DNA of 64,000 bases from SIG480 sp045636865 (lineage in GTDB: Bacteria > Bacillota > Clostridia > Oscillospirales > JAAYXM01), in NCBI GenBank assembly GCA_045636865.1, contig JAZTYJ010000016.1, positions 1 to 64,000 on the forward strand, read 5' to 3'. Every line of letters begins with the position of its first letter. The first letter of the stretch is position 1. The position numbers and the translations under genes were made by a program. The notes beneath the pieces are model-generated. The model was not told the DNA's origin. It made no database searches and saw nothing but the letters and a program-made list of their open reading frames with translations. Below, one piece after another: positions 34,755 through 44,500 of the stretch.

Positions 34755-34937
34755 TTAATATCTCTTTTTCTTTGCGCGTGCGGCTTCGCTCTTCTTGCGG
34801 CGCTTTACGCTCGGGCTTTCATAATGCTCTCGCTTACGCAACTCGGAGAGAACGCCTGACTTTGCGCAGGAACGCTTAAATCTTTTGAGAGCACTCTCTA
34901 AAGATTCGTTTTCCTTTATACGAATTTCTGATGACAT
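34755..34937 (-). CDS. rpsU: 30S ribosomal protein S21
   Basis: 60 aa, starting at ATG 34937 with GAGGGAGGG upstream; a longer frame reaches back over the promoter and is rejected. The sequence IRIKENESLESALKRFKRSC followed by a strongly basic tail ending RRKKSEAARAKKKRY is typical S21. It has its own full consensus promoter, as expected for a highly expressed small ribosomal protein. Confidence 0.95.
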   Translation of the reverse strand: MSSEIRIKENESLESALKRFKRSCAKSGVLSELRKREHYESPSVKRRKKSEAARAKKKRY

Positions 34938-34986
34938 TGATATCCCTCCCTCCGCGTTCAAAACAAAAATAAATATTAACGTTACT

Positions 34987-35015
34987 ATTATAATAAAAAA
35001 CTTCTCTAATGTCAA
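34987..35015 (-). promoter_or_regulatory. Consensus promoter for rpsU
   Basis: TTGACA (35015-35010) and TATAAT (34992-34987) on the minus strand have 17-base spacing and fully match consensus. A 19-bp A/T palindrome (35019-35037) lies immediately upstream and may mark the end of the leuS transcript. Confidence 0.85.
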
Positions 35016-35053
35016 CAAGAATAATTTTAAATTATTCGCAAATTTTACTTTTG

Positions 35054-37456
35054 TTATTTTATGATGAGATTTACGAGTCTGTTTTTAACAACAATGCTCT
35101 TTACGAGCTTGCCTGCGGCAAGCGCTTCCTTAATCTTTTCCTCTTCGCATGCAATAGCTACAACCTCATCGTCAGAGAGATCTGCAGCAACGGTGATGCG
35201 GCTCTTTATCTTACCGCAGACCTGAACTGCAATTTCAACCTCTGATGCTCGCGTCTTGCTCTCATCAAAAGCAGGCCACTTTGAAAGTGAGAGAAGAGTT
35301 TTCTCGCCGTATGACTCCCAGAGTTCTTCTGTGAGATGCGGTGCAAACGGGTTTAAGAGTGTGAGGAGAATCTTCATCTCTCCGCGTGTTGTTCCGTTTG
35401 ATGAGAAATCGTTGATGAGTGCCATCATCGCAGCGATTGCGGTGTTGAACTTCATATTCTCGATGTCTTCGCCGACCTTCTTGATTGTCTTGTGGATTGC
35501 AGCTTCGTTCTTTGCTGTTATTTCGTCAGAATCCGCCGCATTTTCCGCAAGATTCCATACGCGGTCGAGGAATCTCTTACAGCCGCGAACTGCCTGGCTG
35601 TCCCACGATGCTACCTTTTCAAAGTCGCCGATGTACATAATATAGAGGCGCATTGTATCTGCACCGTACTGGTCGATTATATCGTTCGGGTTGATGACGT
35701 TTCCGCGTGATTTTGACATCTTCTCGCCGTTTTCACCGAGAATCATACCGTGGCTTGTGCGCTTTGCATACGGCTCCTTTGTCGGAACTACGCCGATATC
35801 GTAGAGGAACTTGTGCCAGAAGCGTGAATAGAGGAGGTGGAGAGTTGTGTGCTCCATACCGCCGTTGTACCAGTCAACCGGTGCCCAGTACTTGAGAGCT
35901 TCGTCTGATGCAAGTGCCGTATCACAATGCGGGTCCATATAACGGAGGAAGTACCAGCTTGAGCCTGCCCACTGCGGCATTGTGTCTGTTTCTCTCTTTG
36001 CCGGCGCACCGCACTTGGGACATGTTGTGTTTACCCACTCGGTAATATTTGCAATCGGAGATTCACCGTTGTCTGTCGGCTCGTATGACTCTACATCCGG
36101 AAGATTGAGCGGAAGCTCGCTCTCCGGAACGGGAACCCATCCGCAGCACGGACAGTATACGAGCGGAATCGGCTCGCCCCAGTATCTCTGGCGTGAGAAT
36201 ACCCAGTCGCGGAGCTTGTAGTTTGTCTTCGGTGTTCCGATGCCCTTTTCTGCCAGAAATTCGATAATCTTCTCTTTTGCCTCGGCTACTTCAAGACCGT
36301 CAAGGAAGCCTGAATTTACCATCTTGCCTGTTTCGACGTCCGTAAACGCTTCGTTTTCAACGTCGCCGCCGGCAACGACTTCGATTATCGGAAGGTCAAA
36401 CTTCTTTGCAAAGTCCCAGTCGCGTGTGTCGTGAGCCGGAACAGCCATAATTGCACCCGTACCGTATGACATAAGGACATAGTCGGAAATGAATATCGGA
36501 ATCTCTTTTCCGTTTACGGGGTTGATTGCAGAAACTCCCGAGAGGAGTGCGCCTGTCTTATCCTTTGCAAGCTCTGTACGTTCAAAATCAGACTTCTTTG
36601 CAGAGTTTTCGACGTATGCGCGGACCTCGTCGTAATTCTTTATGATGTCCTTCCACTTTTCTACATACGGATGCTCTGGTGAGATAACCATATATGTAGC
36701 ACCGAAAAGTGTGTCAGGACGCGTTGTGTATACAGTAAGAACATCCTCGGTGGTTGTTGTGAACTTAACCTCTGCGCCTGTTGACTTGCCGATCCAGTTT
36801 TTCTGCTGAATCTTTACGCGCTCGATAAAATCAACATCGTCAAGGTCGTTTATGAGACGCTCTGCATATTCCGTAATCTTGAGCATCCACTGGCTCTTCT
36901 CCTTGCGGACAACTTCGCTTCCGCAACGCTCACAAACGCCGTTTACAACCTCTTCGTTTGCAAGAACGCACTTACAGGATGTGCACCAGTTGACGGGCAT
37001 CTGCATTTTGTATGCAAGTCCCTTTTCAAAAAGCTTCAAGAAAATCCACTGTGTCCACTTGAAATAATTCGGGTCTGTTGTGTTGATTTCGCGGTCCCAG
37101 TCGATAGAGTAACCGAGAGACTGAAGCTGCGATTTGAAGAATGCAACGTTCTGCTTCGTGACCTCTCTCGGATGGATTTTGTTCTTTATCGCAAAGTTTT
37201 CGGTAGGAAGACCGAATGCGTCCCATCCCATCGGGAAAAGGACGTTGTAACCGTCAAGACGGCGCTTTCTTGAAACGACGTCAAGAGCAGTATACGGACG
37301 AGCATGTCCTACGTGGAGACCGTTGCCTGACGGATACGGAAACTCAACAAGCGCGTAGAACTTTTCCTTGTCGCCGCCGTTTTCTGCGCGGAATGCTTTT
37401 TCTTCTTCCCAGCGTTTTTGCCATTTCTTTTCAATTGAAGAAAAATCGTATTTCAT
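35054..37456 (-). CDS. leuS: Leucyl-tRNA synthetase
   Basis: 800 aa class I synthetase, the usual bacterial size. The HIGH motif appears as GLHVGHARPYTALD near residue 47, the editing domain lies at about 220-400 (TTRPDTLFGATYMVISPEHP), and KMSKSRGN is near 567. Zinc-type cysteine pairs are seen at CTSCKCVL..CERCG and CPKCGAPAKRETDTMPQWAGSSWYF-type sequence near 490. AAAAGGGG precedes the ATG. It ends the smc-to-leuS run. No T-box is visible, because rsfS lies only 14 bases upstream. Confidence 0.96.
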   Translation of the reverse strand: MKYDFSSIEKKWQKRWEEEKAFRAENGGDKEKFYALVEFPYPSGNGLHVGHARPYTALDVVSRKRRLDGYNVLFPMGWDAFGLPTENFAIKNKIHPREVTKQNVAFFKSQLQSLGYSIDWDREINTTDPNYFKWTQWIFLKLFEKGLAYKMQMPVNWCTSCKCVLANEEVVNGVCERCGSEVVRKEKSQWMLKITEYAERLINDLDDVDFIERVKIQQKNWIGKSTGAEVKFTTTTEDVLTVYTTRPDTLFGATYMVISPEHPYVEKWKDIIKNYDEVRAYVENSAKKSDFERTELAKDKTGALLSGVSAINPVNGKEIPIFISDYVLMSYGTGAIMAVPAHDTRDWDFAKKFDLPIIEVVAGGDVENEAFTDVETGKMVNSGFLDGLEVAEAKEKIIEFLAEKGIGTPKTNYKLRDWVFSRQRYWGEPIPLVYCPCCGWVPVPESELPLNLPDVESYEPTDNGESPIANITEWVNTTCPKCGAPAKRETDTMPQWAGSSWYFLRYMDPHCDTALASDEALKYWAPVDWYNGGMEHTTLHLLYSRFWHKFLYDIGVVPTKEPYAKRTSHGMILGENGEKMSKSRGNVINPNDIIDQYGADTMRLYIMYIGDFEKVASWDSQAVRGCKRFLDRVWNLAENAADSDEITAKNEAAIHKTIKKVGEDIENMKFNTAIAAMMALINDFSSNGTTRGEMKILLTLLNPFAPHLTEELWESYGEKTLLSLSKWPAFDESKTRASEVEIAVQVCGKIKSRITVAADLSDDEVVAIACEEEKIKEALAAGKLVKSIVVKNRLVNLIIK

Positions 37457-37470
37457 CTTAAAAACCCCTT

Positions 37471-37824
37471 TTATTCACTCAGCATTCCGTCAAGCGGAAC
37501 GGAAGTTGCATCCGCCCATACACGGTCAAGCTGATAAAATCTTCTGCCTTCGTCTGTAAAAATGTGAACCACTATGCTGCCGTAGTCCATAAGCACCCAC
37601 GCACCGCCGTGACCTTCAACGTGATGCGGCTCGATGCCCATCTCTGAAAGCTTCATATCAACAGCGTCGCGAAGTGCCGCAACGTGTGTGTTTGAAGTAC
37701 CCGTGCAGATTACAAAGTATTCTGCAAGCGTTGTAATTTCTTCTATTTTCAGAACATTTATGTCTGATGCAATTTTGTCATCAAGCGTCTTTACTATCGC
37801 TTTAAGTTCTTTTTCTACACTCAT
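37471..37824 (-). CDS. rsfS: Ribosome silencing factor RsfS (Iojap family)
   Basis: 117 aa, starting at ATG 37824, nine bases after AAGGAG; upstream in-frame ATGs overlap that site or the preceding gene. Iojap-domain motifs include YFVICTGTSNTHVAALRDAV, the conserved GGAWVLMDYGSIVVHIF and FYQLDRVW near the end. RsfS binds L14 on the 50S subunit and blocks subunit joining during starvation. Its place after yqeK, nadD and an LCP gene is the standard Firmicute context. Confidence 0.93.
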   Translation of the reverse strand: MSVEKELKAIVKTLDDKIASDINVLKIEEITTLAEYFVICTGTSNTHVAALRDAVDMKLSEMGIEPHHVEGHGGAWVLMDYGSIVVHIFTDEGRRFYQLDRVWADATSVPLDGMLSE

Positions 37825-37837
37825 TCTCATCTTCTCC

Positions 37838-38800
37838 TTATGGCTCAAATATATCAAGCTCTTCAATCGGTTTTGTATACGGATTGAAGTGTTCGTTTAC
37901 TATCTCAAGTATTGCCTCCTCATCCGGGAAATAATACGAAAGCTTTTCGTAATAGTCTGCATATCCCGGAAGCATTGTCATCATAACATCCTGCTCAAGG
38001 TTCATTGTAAGAAGCTGTTTTCCGAGCCAGATTTCGTTGCCGAGCGACATATCGGTTTCGACGTTGTCGTGGATTATCTCCGCAAGGGTCGGAACCTTTG
38101 CAAAGGTTGCGGGGGTAAGCATCTTTTTAATCAGCGCATCAACGAAGGTGTGCTGCATCTTGATTCTTCCAAGATCACCCTCGGCATACGTTGCGCGGTA
38201 TCGCATAAAGCCCATAGCATCATAGCCGTCTAATGTCTGCAGACCTTTTTTGATGTTTATCTTAAGATCCTGTGTAGGATCATTATACACCATATCTATC
38301 GGAACATCAACCTCTACTCCGCCGATGGCGTCTATCATTTCCACAAAGCCCTCAACCGAGACGAGCGCATACTTATCGGGGTAGATGCCCGTTACGTCTT
38401 CAACCGCCCTGCACAAGGCTTTCATATCCTTGCCGCCAAAAACATATTCTGCATTGATTTTTTTATTTGTACGGTCTGCTTTCGTTATTGTATCGCGCGG
38501 AATACTCAATATACTCATTTTTTTGAGGTTATTGTCAAACGCTGTGAGCATTATCGTATCCGTACTGTTGCTTGCGGCATCAATACCGACGACAAGCACC
38601 GTGAAAAAATCTTCTTTTCTGTCGATGCCGATTGACGAAACCTTCTCGTCGCGGATGACATATCCGTCGCGTAAGTCAGAAATGTCAGGCGGTTTTATGT
38701 TGTTTATCGCAACTGCGGCGACTATCATAATCACTGCTGCAACTATGAGCGCAACCGAGATTATAATTCTTGTTTTATTTGTCATACGAACTTTTTTCAT
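37838..38800 (-). CDS. LytR-CpsA-Psr (LCP) family wall-polymer ligase
   Basis: 320 aa. A basic N-terminus and a single membrane helix (about residues 11-33) anchor an extracytoplasmic LCP domain. Conserved segments include VLVVGIDAASNSTDTIML, MSILSIPRDTIT with the phosphate-binding arginine, INAEYVFGG, and GFMRYRATYAEGDLGRIKMQH. LCP proteins attach teichoic acid or capsule polymers to peptidoglycan. The start overlaps the end of yqeK by 26 bases. In many Clostridia an LCP gene occupies this slot between yqeK and rsfS. Confidence 0.9.
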   Translation of the reverse strand: MKKVRMTNKTRIIISVALIVAAVIMIVAAVAINNIKPPDISDLRDGYVIRDEKVSSIGIDRKEDFFTVLVVGIDAASNSTDTIMLTAFDNNLKKMSILSIPRDTITKADRTNKKINAEYVFGGKDMKALCRAVEDVTGIYPDKYALVSVEGFVEMIDAIGGVEVDVPIDMVYNDPTQDLKINIKKGLQTLDGYDAMGFMRYRATYAEGDLGRIKMQHTFVDALIKKMLTPATFAKVPTLAEIIHDNVETDMSLGNEIWLGKQLLTMNLEQDVMMTMLPGYADYYEKLSYYFPDEEAILEIVNEHFNPYTKPIEELDIFEP

Positions 38801-39371
38801 TTTCTGTCCGGTCCTTTCCTGCCGCGATCTCGTAATTTCTCGCTTCTATCATATTTATATCTATCTGTTTTCCCTTTTTCAGCAAGAAGCCGATTGTTGT
38901 GTCAAAGCCGAGAATAAGCGCCTCTGACATATTTTCAAATGCAAGATCGCGGATTTTTTCGACTCCGGGAAAATCGCGGCTGTCTTCCACGAGGTCAGAA
39001 AGCCATATTATTTTTTCAAGGCGCGACATATTTCTCTTTGCCGTGGTATGCCATCTGATGGCACCGCAGATTTCTTCCGACATCGAAAATTCGTGCCACG
39101 CGATAAGCGCGCCCGCAAACGCGTGGATTATCTTTTCAGACTTCTGCGTATCTGTAAGTATCACTCCGAATTTGTCTATAAGCTCGAGCTGTTCCTCATA
39201 CGGCATTTCCTTTGCTATGTCGTGAAGATATGCCGCGCGGCGCGCGGTTTCTTCATCCTCGCCCCAGCGCGCGGAGAGCCGCACCGCCATATCAGCACAC
39301 CGCAGAGTGTGTAAAAAGCGTTTTTCGCTCATTGAATTTTTAACGTGCCGAAGAATTTCTGCATCTGTCAA
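38775..39371 (-). CDS. yqeK: YqeK-type HD-domain Ap4A hydrolase
   Basis: 198 aa with a TTG start at 39371 after GAGAGG. The HD-domain metal residues are seen in RFLHTLRCADMAVRLS (His), AAYLHDIAKEM (HD near residue 50), IHAFAGALIA and IRWHTTAKRNMSRLEKIIWLSDLVED. Firmicute YqeK proteins split diadenosine tetraphosphate to two ADP. It lies directly between nadD and the LCP gene, the usual neighbours. Confidence 0.92.
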   Translation of the reverse strand: MTDAEILRHVKNSMSEKRFLHTLRCADMAVRLSARWGEDEETARRAAYLHDIAKEMPYEEQLELIDKFGVILTDTQKSEKIIHAFAGALIAWHEFSMSEEICGAIRWHTTAKRNMSRLEKIIWLSDLVEDSRDFPGVEKIRDLAFENMSEALILGFDTTIGFLLKKGKQIDINMIEARNYEIAAGKDRTENEKSSYDK

Positions 39372-39385
39372 AACATATCGCCTCT

Positions 39386-39985
39386 CTAAATACCGTAAAG
39401 CCTTCTTTTTTCGATGTAATCAAGGATTTTTTCGGGAATAAACTCAAGAAGCTCTTCCCTCGTTTTCATATCGCGAAGCTCGGTTGAGGAAATATCAACC
39501 GCCGCCGCGTTTATAACACTTGCTCTTGCACCAAACTTCTCACAAAGCCACTTTGCATGGTCTTCAAGCTTTTCTGCATCGTCGTCACTCCTCGGGACAA
39601 CTGCAATCGATGCAAGAGAAAATATCTTCTCCGGCGTTCTCCAGTTCTGGAGCGAGAGAAACATATCCGTTCCCATAATAAACCACAGCTCATCGTCGGG
39701 ATACATCTCTCGGAATTTTGAGAGCGTATCTGCCGTGTAGTTTCTGCCGCCGCTTGCAATTTCAATGTCGCTTGCCTCACCGCCGATTTCACCTGCAAGA
39801 AGTCGCGTCATCTCAAGGCGGTCCTTCTCGCTTGCAGAATCGTCTGAGAGTTCCTTATGCGGCGGTATTGCCGTCGGCACAAAAATGATTTTTGAAAGAC
39901 CGAGGGCATCCTTTGCCGCATTTGCGGCGTTTTTGTGTCCACGGTGCGGAGGATTGAATGTTCCTCCCATTATGCCAATGCGCAT
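39386..39985 (-). CDS. nadD: Nicotinate-nucleotide adenylyltransferase
   Basis: 199 aa. The N-terminal nucleotidyltransferase motif GIMGGTFNPPHRGHKNAA at residues 4-21 carries the GxFNPxHxGH active site, and the C-terminal ISSTELR motif is near 165. It adenylates NaMN in NAD synthesis. The ATG follows the rdgB stop with no gap, and AAGGAAG lies inside the end of rdgB, so the two are translationally coupled. Confidence 0.95.
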   Translation of the reverse strand: MRIGIMGGTFNPPHRGHKNAANAAKDALGLSKIIFVPTAIPPHKELSDDSASEKDRLEMTRLLAGEIGGEASDIEIASGGRNYTADTLSKFREMYPDDELWFIMGTDMFLSLQNWRTPEKIFSLASIAVVPRSDDDAEKLEDHAKWLCEKFGARASVINAAAVDISSTELRDMKTREELLEFIPEKILDYIEKRRLYGI

Positions 39986-40579
39986 TTATAAAACTTCCTT
40001 AAGTTTTTTTGCCATAAGTCTGAGAGAAAGAGCACGGTGCGAAATTTCGTTTTTTCGCTCCGCCGACATTTCCGCCGTTGTCATATTCTCACTTTTTACG
40101 AAGAAGACCGGATCGTATCCAAATCCTCCTTCACCGCGCGGTGCACGGAGGATTTCTCCCTCTATCTCCCCTCTTGCGGAGAGAACGCGACCGTCGGGGA
40201 AAGTGCAGGTGATAACCGATACAAACCTTGCACTGCGCTCTCCGTCGGGAACGTTTTCCATATTTTTGAGGAGATATTCATATCTCTCTACATCGTCGCG
40301 GCACAAATCTCCGCCGTATCGCGCCGAATATACCCCCGGCTTGCCGCCGAGTGCATCAACCTCAAGACCTGAATCGTCTGCAATCGCCGGAAGTCCCGAC
40401 TCTTTCATCGCGGCAAGCGCTTTGATGCGCGAATTTTCTTCAAAGGTTGTTCCTGTTTCTTCGGCATCGGACTCAACTCCCGCCTCCGCAAGTGAAACAG
40501 CCTCAACTCCGAGCTCCGATAAAATTACAGAAAGCTCGCGGAGCTTCTTTTTGTTGTTCGTAGCAATAATGAATTTCAT
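39986..40579 (-). CDS. rdgB: XTP/dITP diphosphatase (Ham1/RdgB)
   Basis: 197 aa nucleotide-pool cleaner that hydrolyses dITP, XTP and similar bases to monophosphates. It begins FIIATNNKKKLREL, followed by GTTFEENSRIKALAAM near residue 48, ADDSGLEVDALGGKPGVYSA near 67, and GFGYDPVFFV near 148, all hallmark motifs. AAAGGTGTGA precedes the ATG. It lies 12 bases after ftsY in the smc operon. Confidence 0.95.
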   Translation of the reverse strand: MKFIIATNNKKKLRELSVILSELGVEAVSLAEAGVESDAEETGTTFEENSRIKALAAMKESGLPAIADDSGLEVDALGGKPGVYSARYGGDLCRDDVERYEYLLKNMENVPDGERSARFVSVITCTFPDGRVLSARGEIEGEILRAPRGEGGFGYDPVFFVKSENMTTAEMSAERKNEISHRALSLRLMAKKLKEVL

Positions 40580-40591
40580 ATTATCACACCT

Positions 40592-41494
40592 TTATTCAAA
40601 GAGCGCATCGGTAAAGCTTTCGGCATCAAACTCCATAAGGTCATCTATCTGCTCACCGACACCGATATACTTTATCGGAATATTCATCTCGTCCGCAATG
40701 GATATGACAATTCCACCCTTTGCAGTACCGTCAAGCTTTGTGAGGATGATTCCCGAAAGAGATGAAACCTCGTTAAACTTCTTTGCCTGAACAAGTGCAT
40801 TCTGCCCCGTTGTTGCATCGAGCACGAGATATGACTCTATCTCACAATCGGGAAGCTCGCGCTCAAGAACTCTTCTTATCTTTGCAAGCTCGTTCATAAG
40901 ATTCTGGTTATTGTGAAGTCTTCCTGCCGTGTCGCAAATTAAAACATCGGTGCCTCGCGCCTTCATCGCGTTTGCGGCATCAAACACAACTGCCGCAGGG
41001 TCTGCGCCCTCACCGTGGCGCACGATGTCTGCACCTGCACGCTTTGCCCAGATGTCAAGCTGCTCGCCTGCCGCCGCGCGGAAGGTATCTCCCGCTGCGA
41101 GGATTACTTTTTTTCCTTGTGAAATAAAGAGAGACGAGAGCTTTCCTATTGAGGTTGTCTTTCCGACGCCGTTGACGCCTGTTATGAGGATAACCTTTTT
41201 GCCGCTCTTTTCTTCTTTTTTGTTGCCAAGGAGAATGTCGAGAATTATTGACTTGAGCTCCGCCACAATCTCATCGTTTTCGCGGAGCTTCTTCTCCTTT
41301 ATGTTTTCGCGGAGCTTTTCGGTTATGTTCATAGCCGTTGACACGCCGAGATCTGCCATGATTAGAGTTTCTTCAAGCTCTTCAAGCATCTCTTCCCTGT
41401 CGGATGAGAAGCCGCGGATAACCTTTCCTATGCTGTTTCCGACAGACTCACGCGTCTTTGTGAGCCCTTTTCGTATTTTATCAAAAAATCCCAT
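40592..41494 (-). CDS. ftsY: Signal recognition particle receptor FtsY
   Basis: 300 aa SRP GTPase. The N domain occupies about residues 1-90. The G domain has P-loop GVNGVGKTTSIGKL near 105, DTFRAAAGEQLDIWA, DTAGRLHNNQNLMNEL, and TKLDGTAKGG. The acidic A domain is absent, which is common in Clostridia. It guides ribosomes making membrane proteins to SecYEG. It lies 12 bases after smc, the standard smc-ftsY pairing. Confidence 0.95.
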   Translation of the reverse strand: MGFFDKIRKGLTKTRESVGNSIGKVIRGFSSDREEMLEELEETLIMADLGVSTAMNITEKLRENIKEKKLRENDEIVAELKSIILDILLGNKKEEKSGKKVILITGVNGVGKTTSIGKLSSLFISQGKKVILAAGDTFRAAAGEQLDIWAKRAGADIVRHGEGADPAAVVFDAANAMKARGTDVLICDTAGRLHNNQNLMNELAKIRRVLERELPDCEIESYLVLDATTGQNALVQAKKFNEVSSLSGIILTKLDGTAKGGIVISIADEMNIPIKYIGVGEQIDDLMEFDAESFTDALFE

Positions 41495-41506
41495 ATAAAA
41501 ACCTTC

Positions 41507-44500
41507 TTAATTAAGCTTTACTCCGAGCGATTTTTCAACTTCGGAGATGCTGATTGCAAGCATATTCGAAACGCCCTTTTCCTGCATCGTTACGCCGTAA
41601 AGCATGTCCGCCTCTTCCATCGTACCGCGGCGGTGCGTGATAACGATAAACTGCGTAGTCTTTGAGAGTCGGCGGAGGTATTCCGCATAGCGCGCAACGT
41701 TTACATCGTCAAGCGCCGCCTCGATTTCGTCGAGCACGCAGAACGGTGTCGGGCTTACTTTCATAATCGCAAAGTAAAGCGCGATTGCGACAAATGCACG
41801 CTCTCCACCCGAGAGAAGAGTGATCGTCTTGAGAGTTTTTCCGGGCGGCTGGACGCGGATGTCGATGCCGCAGGAGAGAATGTCGTCTGAATCTTCAAGG
41901 ACAAGCTCTGCCTTACCGCCGCCGAATATCTCGGAGAAGGTCTCGCCGAAGTTCTTGTTGATTACGACAAACTGCTTTTCAAAAATAACCTTCATCTCTT
42001 CGGTTATCTCCGAAATCATCTTTTCAAGCTCGCGCTTTGCAGATTCAAGGTCTGTGCTCTGCTTTGACATGAACTCGTATCTTTCAGAAACCTTTTCGTA
42101 CTCCTCTATTGAGTTTATGTCGACGCTTCCGAGCTTTCTTATCTCGCTCTTGAGCTCGCTTATGCGCTTTGTTGCAGCTGCGGGAGATTCAAGCTCGACA
42201 ATATACTTCTCAACCGTGCCGAGTGTGAGCTCGTATGACTCCCAGAGCTTTTCCGTGATCTGCTCTTCTTCGCGAAGCGCCGCTTCTTTCTTTGTTTCAA
42301 GACGGGAACGCTCGCGGTCAAGATTCATAATCTCTTCGTTTTTAGACTTGCTTTCCTTGTCCTTCTGAGTGCGCTCGCGCTCAAGGTCAAGCTTCTTTTC
42401 ATTTATCTTTGAAATCTTTTCGGTAATGAGTGTGAGAGCTGCACGTTTTTCGTTTGAAAGAGCTTCTTTTTCTGCGATTTCTTTCATAATCTGCTCAATC
42501 TGTGCTTCATACTCGGATATAGCCTGCTCTTTTGACACGCGATCTCCTGCCATAGCCTCGGCAAATGAACGGATTTCAGAAAGCGCACGCTCAGCTTCCG
42601 CACTCTCTGCACGGTTTGCCGCAAGAGTTGCCTGCTTTTCGGCAATCTGCTCGGCAATGAGCGTTTTGTGCTCTGCAAGCTCGGAATCGCCTTCGATGAG
42701 TGCTTTTTCCTCTGCATAGAGAGCCTCCAGCTCGTTTTCGTTTGCCTCGATTTTTGCTTTTATTTCTGAAATTGTGCGACCTGCCTCGCTCTTCTTTCCC
42801 GAGAGAGCCGTTAGCTCGTCGTTGAGAGAGTCGATAAGCTCGTTGAGGTGACCGTGAAGAAGCTTATAATGCTCAATCTCGGTCTCCGCACGAAGGAGGA
42901 TGTCCTCTGCCGCACGCTTGTCGTTTTTACACACCTCGACTTCGTAGACAAGCGCATTGTACTCGCGCTCTGCCTCGTCTTTTTCAAGGGTTGCTTTTTC
43001 GATTTTTTTCGAAACTTCCGAAATTTCACTCTCAAGCTTCTTGATTTCGTTTGCACGCGTAAGGATACCGGAGGTTTTGCTGATGCTTCCGCCGGTATAT
43101 GTTCCGCCTGCGTTTATTATCTGTCCGTCAAGGGTTACTATTCTGAAGGAATAACCGTATTTCTTTGCGAGTGCGGATGCGCTGTTTATGTTGTCGCAAA
43201 CCGCAATTTTGCCGAGGAGATAGCGGATTGCGGGCGCAAACTTTTCGTCATAGTAAACGAGGTCCGAGGCGATTCCGAGATATCCTGCCGCATCTTTAAG
43301 GTCGCGCTTTTCAAGCTCTTTGCCCGAAACGGTGTCAAGCGGCATAAACGTTGCGCGTCCGCCGTCGGTGCGCTTGAGATATGCGATTGCCTCTTTTGAG
43401 TCGCGCTCACTCTCGACGATGATGTTCTGCATAGCTCCGCCGAGGATTGTTTCTATCGCGACGGTGTATTTTGAATCAACTCTGATAAGCTGTGAAACCG
43501 TGCCGAGAATTCCGCCGAGAGTTCCCTCTCCCTTTGCCTTGATAATGTTCTTTACGGCAAAGGAGTATCCCTGAAGATCCCTCTCCATTTCGCGAAGCAT
43601 GCGGAGTTTCGTTTCTGCGGACTCGCGCGAAAGTGTAAGCTTTGACACGTTGTCCTTAAGCGCCTCAAATCGCTCAAGACGCGATTTATGCTTCATTTCA
43701 AAGCCGTTTAATATATTTGAAACCGAGGCACATTTTTCCTCCGCCGCTTCAAATGATGACTTTACAACGGCATACTTCTTTTTTGATTCAGAAAGCTCGT
43801 TTTCACGAAGCTTGATTTCTTCTTCGATATCTGCCCGTCTTGTATCAAAGGATGCAATTTCGGTCTCTGCCGCCGAGAGAGAAATTTTAAGCTTAGCACC
43901 CTCATCCTCTGCCATACGCGCACGAAGACGGACCGAGTCAAGACGCGCTTTCGCGTCATCGCTCTTTCCGGATGTGAGGTTTGCCTCCTCCACGAGAGCG
44001 CTGACGGCTTCTTCTATTTCCTTTGCAGCAGTAAGGAGCGCTTCTACCCTGTCTTCTCTTGCCTTTATCTGCGATGCAATCTCATCTGCGCGGAGTGCTT
44101 CATCGCTCATCTCCGTGCGGATTCGTTCGATGTTGTGGCGGTTGTTTGAAGCGTTTGCGTTAAGTGCTGCAATCTCTCCCGAAATTTCGGAGAGAGCGCG
44201 CTCTGCCTCGCGCTCTTCTTCGCGTGCGGCCTCTGCCTCAACGTCTTTTTCGCGCATCTTCTCTGCAAGATCTTCAACCTCTGCATAGAGCGCTTCAAGA
44301 GATGCCTGCGCCGCGCCGAACTGACTGCAGACGACCTCGTAATCACCCGTAAACTTAACTGCATTCTCCCTTGCCTTTGCGATGGTTTCCGTCCAGACGG
44401 TAACCTCAAGGCCGCGGAGCTCATCGAAAAACTTTATGTACTGCTTTGCCTTTTCAGACTGTTTGCGAAGCGGCTCAACCTGCGACTCGATTTCCGCGAG

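Noticed and set aside
37456..37471. T-box riboswitch before leuS
   Set aside because: Only 14 bases separate it from rsfS, leaving no room; it is expressed from the upstream operon.
41820..44288. Several plus-strand frames of 100-230 codons opposite smc
   Set aside because: Serine/arginine-rich translations are the complement of the Glu/Lys-rich coiled coils of SMC, and none has a start signal.
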